The position numbers and the translations under genes were made by a program. The notes beneath the pieces were generated by a model, which saw only the letters and a list, made by a program, of their open reading frames with translations, was not told the DNA's origin and ran no database searches. 18,880 bases of DNA from an uncultured Clostridia bacterium (lineage in GTDB: Bacteria > Bacillota > Clostridia > TANB77 > CAG-508), in assembly GCA_948735595.1 (NCBI GenBank), contig CAPXSA010000029.1, positions 1 to 18,880 on the forward strand, in the 5' to 3' direction. Positions 13,974-18,880 of this stretch are shown in pieces; the stretch's first letter is position 1, and each line of letters opens with the position of its first letter.

Positions 13974-15974
13974 ATGCCAAATAACAATACGAAAAAAATA
14001 TTTAAAGGATTAATAGCAAGAACCAAAATATATTTAATTGTAATAGCAGTTTTACTAGTTTTAATTAGTATTTTAAATATCGGGTATTTCATACCTGCTA
14101 TTTTTGTGTATATACTTGTACTCTTATATACTTATTGGAGTGACCAAAAACGCGAAAGTGAATTATCAGAGCATCTTCAAGATTTAACATTTCATGTAGA
14201 CAAAGCAGCTAAAAATACAATGATGAATTCACCGTTTCCACTTGTTATTGTAGAAACGGACGGAAATGTAGTATGGAAAAGTAATAAATTTAGCCAAGAA
14301 TTTGCCAATATTGATATTAAAAATATTCTAAATGATTTAGTAAAACAAATTAAATTAGAAATTGAAAATAATCCAGAAAATCCACAAAGAGATATTCAAA
14401 AGGAAGTAGAAATTGGCGATAAGATTTATCAAATATTGGGTAAATACACGAAATCTAAAGAAAAATACATGTTAACTTTATATTTTCTAGATAACACAGA
14501 ACATACTCAAATAGAGCAAGACTACCAAGACTCTCAAATTTGTGTTGGGGTCATTATGGTAGATAACTTTGAAGAAGTAAATCAAAGGATAGAGGATGAG
14601 GATAAGCCAGTATTAAAAGCTAAAATAGAAAAGAGCATTTACGACTGGGCAGCAAGTTTTGAAGGGTTAGTAGTAAAATCTGAAAGAGATACTTTTGTCT
14701 GTATTTTTGAACAGAGATATTTAGCTGAATTAGAAGAAAGAAAATTTAAAATATTAGATACCATTAAAGAATTAGAGTTATCAGATAAAATTCAAATTAC
14801 CTTGAGTATAGCAGTTTCTAATGAAGGAGAATCTAATTATGAAAAGTACAAATCAGCACAAGCAGGATTAGACATTGCATTAGGTAGAGGTGGAGACCAA
14901 GCAGTTGTGAGAAGAGACGGAAAATATACTTTCTTTGGAGGAAGAACTCAAGAGGTAGAAAAGCTAACAAAGGTAAAAGCAAGAATTGTATCACATGCTT
15001 TAGAAGAATTAATCAGCGAAGCGGATAAAATTATGATTATGGGGCATACCAATGGAGATATGGATTCCATAGGTGCGAGTATGGGAATTTATCGTTTAGC
15101 TAGAACATTAGAAAAAGAAGCATATGTAATTTACAATGAAACAGGTGTTAATTTACAAGCTTTTGTAGAAACAGCGAAAGAGGAACCAGAATATGCAGAA
15201 TGTATTATTAATAAAGCAGAAGCTATTTCTAAAATTACACCAGAAACTTTATTGGTAGTAGTAGATACCCACAAAATAGACTATGTAGAAGTACCTGAGT
15301 TATTAGAAGAAACACACAAAGTAGTCATTATCGATCACCATAGGAAGAGTGTAGACTACATTGAAGACGCCATCTTAACATTTCATGAAGTATATGCATC
15401 TTCTGCATCAGAACTTGTAACAGAGATTTTGGAATATGCAACAAAAGAAGTAGAACTATCTACCATAGAAGCCGAAAGTTTATATGCAGGAATTATGATG
15501 GATACTAAAAACTTTACTTTTAAAACAGGTGTAAGAACTTTTGAAGCAGCAGCATATTTAAGAAAATGCGGAGTAGATATTATTAAAGTAAAAAAATGGT
15601 TCCAAAGTGATTTGAAAACCTATAACAAGATTTCTAAAATTGTAGAAAAAGCAGAAATGTTAGAAGGAAATATAGCCATTTCTACATATGATGAAGAAGA
15701 TAAAGATGCAGGATTAATTTGTGCAAAAGCAGCAGATGAATTATTGACCATTAGTGATATTACAGCGTCCTTTGTTATGGGGCAAATTGGAGATAAAATC
15801 TGTATTAGTGGACGTTCTATTGGAGATATCAATGTTCAGGTCATCCTAGAAAAATTGGGAGGAGGAGGACATATTACTTTAGCAGGAGCACAAGTAGAAG
15901 GAATGACAATGGAAGAAGCAAAGCAAGAGTTAATTATCCGAATTAATGAATATTTTAGTGAAATCTCAAGTTAA
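13974..15974 (+). CDS. gdpP: GdpP-type cyclic-di-AMP phosphodiesterase
   Basis: This is a membrane-bound enzyme that hydrolyses the second messenger c-di-AMP to pApA, controlling osmotic balance and wall stress in Gram-positive bacteria. Its 666 residues are close to the family norm. Two membrane helices (about 18-35 and 38-55) are followed by a PAS-like region (~80-165), a degenerate GGDEF-like region (~175-320, no intact GGDEF motif) and the DHH/DHHA1 catalytic part. Motif I is GHTNGDMDSIG (H358, D362, D364), followed by VVVDTH, IDHHRKSVDYIE (D454, H455, H456), and GGGGH (629-633) near the C-terminus. Motif I has Gly where GHKNPDMDSIG usually has Pro, but all metal ligands remain. The start has AAAAGGAG upstream. 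The neighbour in most Firmicutes, rplI, is not seen here; a sortase gene follows. Confidence 0.92.
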   Translation: MPNNNTKKIFKGLIARTKIYLIVIAVLLVLISILNIGYFIPAIFVYILVLLYTYWSDQKRESELSEHLQDLTFHVDKAAKNTMMNSPFPLVIVETDGNVVWKSNKFSQEFANIDIKNILNDLVKQIKLEIENNPENPQRDIQKEVEIGDKIYQILGKYTKSKEKYMLTLYFLDNTEHTQIEQDYQDSQICVGVIMVDNFEEVNQRIEDEDKPVLKAKIEKSIYDWAASFEGLVVKSERDTFVCIFEQRYLAELEERKFKILDTIKELELSDKIQITLSIAVSNEGESNYEKYKSAQAGLDIALGRGGDQAVVRRDGKYTFFGGRTQEVEKLTKVKARIVSHALEELISEADKIMIMGHTNGDMDSIGASMGIYRLARTLEKEAYVIYNETGVNLQAFVETAKEEPEYAECIINKAEAISKITPETLLVVVDTHKIDYVEVPELLEETHKVVIIDHHRKSVDYIEDAILTFHEVYASSASELVTEILEYATKEVELSTIEAESLYAGIMMDTKNFTFKTGVRTFEAAAYLRKCGVDIIKVKKWFQSDLKTYNKISKIVEKAEMLEGNIAISTYDEEDKDAGLICAKAADELLTISDITASFVMGQIGDKICISGRSIGDINVQVILEKLGGGGHITLAGAQVEGMTMEEAKQELIIRINEYFSEISS

Positions 15975-16031
15975 AGATATTAAAAAGGAGGAAGTAGGGG
16001 AACTTAGCAAAAGTGGCCCTATGAAAAACGA

Positions 16032-16811
16032 ATGATTCAAATTCTTTATACAAATGATTCTTCATATAATGAAAGAATGATTGCTGATGCAAGAGAATTT
16101 GCTAAACAACAAGAATTCTACAATATTCTACAGCCAAAACAAAGAAGGGCAGTAAATAGCAGTGGAATGATTATAACTAGTTTATTACTAGTGATAGTAG
16201 TTTGTACAGTAATATTAATGGGACTTAGTTCATGGAACATGACATCAGAGGCTATGTCACAAGGTGAAAATACCATTGGTCAATTACCAAACTTTGATGT
16301 AAGCATGAAACAGTCGATAGTACAAACTGTATCAGCAATTGATAATAATACATTGAAAGATGCAAAAGTAGAGGAAAAGAAGGTTGTAGTAAAAAAAGCT
16401 ATTGCATCAGATGGAAAATCTTATGATACAATTGCATATTTATCTATTCCAAGTTTAGGAATCAAATATCCAGTATTATCAAAAACTACAGAAGCACTTA
16501 TGAAAGTATCTCTCAATAAATACTGGGGGCCTAACCCAAATCAAGTAGGAAATATGTGCATTGTAGGTCATAATTATAATGATAGTAGATTTTTTGGTAA
16601 ATTAAATCAGATTAAAATAGGAGCAGAAATTATTATCACAGAAATGGATGGAGAAGCACTAAGTTATTATGTTTATGAAACAGATATGATAGATCCATAT
16701 GACACAGCGTGTACTAGCCAAAAAACAAATGGAAGAAAAGAAATTACCTTAATTACTTGCAATGTAGATGGTTCTCAAAGGTTTATTGCGAAAGCGAGGG
16801 CAAATGAATAA
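16032..16811 (+). CDS. Sortase (membrane-anchored transpeptidase)
   Basis: The catalytic triad is visible: H180 in CIVGHNYND, C243 in LITCNVDG and R250 in SQRF. The enzyme cleaves a sorting signal in surface proteins and joins them to the cell wall or to pilus subunits. A single transmembrane helix (about 46-65) follows a ~45-residue charged N-terminal segment, which would be cytoplasmic. The beta-barrel domain starts near IAYLSIPSLGIKYPV. Class cannot be fixed from sequence. Start choice is weak: no site precedes ATG 16032, though a 4-codon ORF (ATG 16021) ends in an ATGA overlap with it, while a strong AAAGGAGG sits further up at 15984-15991. ATG 16077 is an alternative. It lies 57 nt after gdpP and may share its transcript. 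No LPxTG-type substrate is in the window. Confidence 0.9.
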   Translation: MIQILYTNDSSYNERMIADAREFAKQQEFYNILQPKQRRAVNSSGMIITSLLLVIVVCTVILMGLSSWNMTSEAMSQGENTIGQLPNFDVSMKQSIVQTVSAIDNNTLKDAKVEEKKVVVKKAIASDGKSYDTIAYLSIPSLGIKYPVLSKTTEALMKVSLNKYWGPNPNQVGNMCIVGHNYNDSRFFGKLNQIKIGAEIIITEMDGEALSYYVYETDMIDPYDTACTSQKTNGRKEITLITCNVDGSQRFIAKARANE

Positions 16812-16815
16812 AAAA

Positions 16816-16892
16816 TGTCAGTTTAGGGACGTATGTTTGACTGACAAAAACGAAAGTTTTTGTTGGTTGGACGTACGTCCTTTAAACTAACA
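16816..16892. repeat. Palindromic element between convergent genes
   Basis: The outer arms pair with two irregularities: 16816-16833 (TGTCAGTTTAGGGACGTA) and 16874-16892 (TACGTCCTTTAAACTAACA). A perfect inner hairpin, ACAAAAAC-GAAA-GTTTTTGT (16844-16863), has a GNRA tetraloop. A 12-bp palindrome GGACGTACGTCC ends at 16880. It lies just after the sortase stop and abuts the stop of the opposing repressor gene. It may act as a bidirectional terminator or be a short repeated element of the genome. Confidence 0.75.
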
Positions 16893-17249
16893 TTATGTGT
16901 TTTTTTCTAATAATAAATGTATCATAGAATTTATCATATTAATAGCAAAAGTCTTATTTTCTTTTGAAAGTTTATTAAAATCTGAAAGTAGTGTTTCGTC
17001 TAAAATAGTTTCTTCTTTTTCAACTGGATCAAATAAAAGTTTAGAAGGAGAAATGTGAAACTGATTACAAATATCAATTAAGGTAGTACAACTAGGAAGT
17101 GTATCTCCATTTTCTAAGTAATAAACATTTTGAGAAGAAATGTCACAAAGTTCAGCAAATTTTTCTCTTGTTAAATTATGTTCTTTACGAAGTTCATAAA
17201 TTCTTTTTCCTATTTTTCGAGCAGTTTCTTTTTTTATACTTTTTTCCAT
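16893..17249 (-). CDS. XRE-family helix-turn-helix transcriptional regulator
   Basis: The ATG at 17249 (minus strand) follows GGAGG with 5-nt spacing; a TTG four codons earlier overlaps that site and is rejected. The 118-residue protein has an N-terminal HTH of the Cro/CI (HTH_3) type: RIYELRKEHNLTREKFAELC, then DISSQNVYYLENGDTLPSCT, about residues 15-68. A short helical C-terminal part (DETLLSDFNKLSKENKTFAI...) probably dimerises. It is divergent from the secreted-protein gene, with a 262-bp AT-rich region between, and 12-bp sites in opposite orientation overlap both predicted promoters. It is therefore a likely autoregulated repressor of its neighbour; this role is inference. Confidence 0.9.
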   Translation of the reverse strand: MEKSIKKETARKIGKRIYELRKEHNLTREKFAELCDISSQNVYYLENGDTLPSCTTLIDICNQFHISPSKLLFDPVEKEETILDETLLSDFNKLSKENKTFAINMINSMIHLLLEKNT

Positions 17250-17273
17250 AATAGCCTCCAAATTATAAATACT

Positions 17274-17302
17274 ATTATATCCTTTTATAAAAAGTTTATG
17301 AA
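17274..17302 (-). promoter_or_regulatory. Probable promoter of the XRE regulator
   Basis: On the minus strand, TATAAT (17279 down to 17274) lies 17 bp after a weak -35, TTCATA (17302-17297). The start codon follows 24 nt after the -10 box. The candidate operator at 17286-17297 lies between the two boxes. Confidence 0.55.
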
Positions 17303-17393
17303 TTAAAATAGTTTTAGTAGATATATAAAAACTTTTAGGAAAATATAAAAGATTTTATAAAAATATGTTGACTATTTAATAAAACTTTTTATA
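17286..17393. promoter_or_regulatory. Candidate operators of the XRE regulator
   Basis: The 12-mer TATAAAAAGTTT (17286-17297) recurs as its exact reverse complement AAACTTTTTATA at 17382-17393. A related copy, TATAAAAACTTTT, lies between them near 17325. The first lies in the regulator's own promoter and the second touches the -10 box of the opposite promoter. The region is very AT-rich, so chance matches are possible. Confidence 0.45.
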
Positions 17394-17397
17394 TAAT
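17368..17397 (+). promoter_or_regulatory. Promoter of the secreted protein
   Basis: TTGACT (17368-17373), an 18-bp spacer and TATAAT (17392-17397) form a strong promoter. The ~110-nt AT-rich leader shows no clear structure. Confidence 0.75.
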
Positions 17398-17511
17398 TTA
17401 TAAATAGATATATAAATAATATATAGATTAACTATTAATAAATACAGCGACTTAAAAAGAAAAAGCTTATGTTATTTATTAACAACAAAAGAAAGGAAAA
17501 GGTAAAAAAAG

Positions 17512-18204
17512 ATGAAAGATGCAAAAAAATTAAAACAAATTTTAGTGACAAGTACTTTAGTACTTGGTATGTTAGCAATAAGCGGAAGCACCAGCAAAGC
17601 CGCTTTACAGGCAAATGCCACAACACATGCTGCCGGAAAGACATATACAGGAGCAGCCCTAATCCAAAGTATAAGGCAAATGGAAACAGCAGGACAAACA
17701 ATGGGATTAACCGAGACTCTAAAAACTGATTTAACACCAAATACCAGTAATAATATCGATGTTCATATGATGAAGACCACTGAATACGGTGCTATGGCTA
17801 TACTTTCTGCATCAGGATTTGGATATAGTGGAAAATTACAAGATGCACCAGTTAAATCCACTACTGGAAATGTAACTGGAGTATACGTAATGGGAACTAG
17901 ATGGGAGTGGACAGCAAGTGTATGTAATGCAACAACAGTAGGAAAAAATGCAAGATATTACGATTTATATAAAATCAGTGACCAAACAAGTGCTAAAGTC
18001 GGAGATGCACTCGGACTCGACACATACACAACTAATCCCGGCTGCTCTGGCTGGCATGGTGCTAGCAAACCCTACTGGCTCAATAATACTAGCAACGGTT
18101 TCAGGCGTGGCAATGGTGGGATGTTCTCCTTCAGCGGCAGCGGCACTTGGGCTGGTAACAACAGCTGTGGTCGTGGGGTAGCAGTCGTAGGCACCGGACT
18201 TTAG
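17512..18204 (+). CDS. Secreted protein with a hypervariable-looking C-terminus (DGR-target-like)
   Basis: The 230-residue protein has a signal peptide (MKDAKKLKQILVTSTLVLGM, cleavage likely near SKA-A at 30/31). The central part has HMMKTTEYGAMAILSASG (~85-102) and TTGNVTGVYVMG (~122-133). These resemble clostridial surface proteins with a formylglycine-generating-enzyme/C-type-lectin-like fold. The last 57 residues (174-230) are Gly/Ser/Asn/Trp-rich (NNTSNGFRRGNGGMFSFSGS, then GRGVAVVGTGL) and are encoded at about 56% GC, with 25 of 57 codons ending in C, unlike its neighbours. Such C-terminal domains are typical targets of diversity-generating retroelements. It is followed by a GC-rich hairpin and then a pilin-like gene. 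Ribosome binding is by AAAAGG at 17497-17502. Secretion is well supported; the variable-protein idea is inference, since no reverse transcriptase is in the window. Confidence 0.8.
   Translation: MKDAKKLKQILVTSTLVLGMLAISGSTSKAALQANATTHAAGKTYTGAALIQSIRQMETAGQTMGLTETLKTDLTPNTSNNIDVHMMKTTEYGAMAILSASGFGYSGKLQDAPVKSTTGNVTGVYVMGTRWEWTASVCNATTVGKNARYYDLYKISDQTSAKVGDALGLDTYTTNPGCSGWHGASKPYWLNNTSNGFRRGNGGMFSFSGSGTWAGNNSCGRGVAVVGTGL
18031..18204 (+). other. Candidate variable region at the 3' end of the secreted-protein gene
   Basis: By hand count 98 of 174 bases are G or C, against 30% in 17941-18000 just upstream. Many codons are the products expected from AAC/AAT randomised at A (GGC, AGC, TGC, TAC, CTC, TTC, AAC). 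The final GRGVAVVGTGL segment would be the constant end. No matching template repeat exists in the window. Confidence 0.4.
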
Positions 18205-18206
18205 TT

Positions 18207-18246
18207 TAGCCGTGCGAAGCGTGAGCGAGCCTACGGATAAGCTATA
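18207..18246 (+). other. GC-rich stem-loop after the secreted-protein gene
   Basis: TAGC-CGT (18207-18213) can pair with ACG (18233-18235) and GCTA (18241-18244), with CCGT/ACGG as the core stem around GCGAAGCGTGAGCGAGC. It begins 3 nt after the stop. It could be a terminator (no T-tract), or the hairpin often found just 3' of retroelement variable regions. A second GC-rich block, GCGTCGCGAGCG, lies near 18322. Confidence 0.4.
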
Positions 18247-18369
18247 CAACGAAGGGAGTAGGAAGTTAAGATAACTGTGACGTGTGAAAAAATACTTGAA
18301 CCAAGAAACAATATAGCCCACGCGTCGCGAGCGAAACAGAAAACCAATAGAATAAAGAAGGAGGCAGAA

Positions 18370-18880
18370 ATGAACCTCAAGAAAATAAAGCAAAAGAAGA
18401 AGCAAAAATATGAGAGAGCCATAACCCTCGTAGCATTAGTAGTCACCATCGTCGTCCTATTAATTCTAGCAGGAATTACGATTAGTTATGTATTTAGTGA
18501 CAATGGAATCTTTAATAGAGCCAACGAAGCAAAATTCAAGGCAAGATGGTCTACTTATAAAGAACAAACAGATATGTATACTACATGGAAAATAGCATCA
18601 ACCATGAATATGAATGTAAATAGTATTAATGCAGGAGATACTTTAAAAGAATTAATTTCTATGGAAGCAGATGTAGATATCAAAGAAGAAGATATTAATA
18701 CACAAATGAGTGAAATAATAGATAATCTAGAAAAGCAAGATGAAAGATATGCAGTAGTATACCATGGAGAATTATGTTATGTATTAGATGACAGAAACAG
18801 AAATGGTGAAAGAGATGCTAAATGGTGCATAGAAATAGGAATACCAGTATTAGAACTAAAAAGACCATCAGGAACAGATA
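18370..18880 (+). CDS. Pilin-like surface protein (3' partial)
   Basis: ATG at 18370 follows a perfect AAGGAGG (18358-18364, 5-nt spacing); the frame stays open to the window end, 170 codons. The leader MNLKKIKQKKKQKYERA is strongly basic and is followed by the same helix as the protein at 4098, ITLVALVVTIVVLLILAGIT, then SYVFSDNGIFNRANEAKFKA. The residue before the helix is Ala, not the Gly usually needed by prepilin peptidase, and the Glu at mature position 5 is missing. The soluble domain includes ISMEADVDIKEEDINTQMSE and ERYAVVYHGELCYVLDDRNR. It is probably membrane-anchored and outward-facing, possibly a pseudopilin-like or adhesin subunit. It lies 165 nt downstream of the secreted protein and may be cotranscribed with it. 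Confidence 0.85.
   Translation, partial: MNLKKIKQKKKQKYERAITLVALVVTIVVLLILAGITISYVFSDNGIFNRANEAKFKARWSTYKEQTDMYTTWKIASTMNMNVNSINAGDTLKELISMEADVDIKEEDINTQMSEIIDNLEKQDERYAVVYHGELCYVLDDRNRNGERDAKWCIEIGIPVLELKRPSGTD

Noticed and set aside
17965..18405. Minus-strand 146-codon ORF opposite the secreted-protein end
   Set aside because: It shadows the GC-rich 3' end of a well-supported gene and lacks a ribosome binding site.

Overview
The window reads as a chromosomal piece of a low-GC Gram-positive bacterium, most likely an uncultured clostridium-like member of the Bacillota. The reasons are A/T-ending codons, strong AGGAGG-type ribosome binding sites, TTGACA/TATAAT promoters, a GdpP-type c-di-AMP phosphodiesterase, a sortase, and pilin-like proteins with the ITLVALVVTIVVLLILAG leader common in such genomes. 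No species can be named from the sequence alone.

Region 1 (1-4500) is accessory DNA. It starts inside a gene made of near-identical 285-bp (95-residue) repeats, overlapping a small hypothetical gene. An intact ISLre2-type insertion sequence (1076-2672) sits exactly at that gene's stop codon with a clean 9-bp target duplication. Next come a compact transcription unit for two tiny one-helix membrane peptides (2772-3055), a decayed IS200 element (3117-3823), and a pilin-like gene with a damaged-looking leader (4098-4496).

Region 2 (4698-13917) is the RNA polymerase locus. rpoB has a consensus extended -10 promoter and a leader of about 300 nt holding a short ORF and a terminator-like hairpin. 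rpoB and rpoC are about 1.5 kb apart instead of adjacent. Between them lie a nested palindromic element, a membrane-anchored gene broken at a T6 run, and a nucleotidyltransferase/HEPN pair resembling a toxin-antitoxin module. Neither rplJL upstream nor rpsL/rpsG/fusA downstream is present. rpoC ends in a clear terminator.

Region 3 (13921-16892) holds gdpP with its own perfect promoter, a sortase, and a palindromic element between convergent genes.

Region 4 (16893-18880) holds an XRE-family repressor divergent from a secreted protein. The last ~57 codons of the secreted protein jump to about 56% GC and are rich in Gly, Ser, Asn and C-ending codons, like the variable region of a diversity-generating-retroelement target. 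A second pilin-like gene follows and runs off the window. No reverse transcriptase or template repeat lies inside the window, so the retroelement idea is a hypothesis for the flanking sequence.
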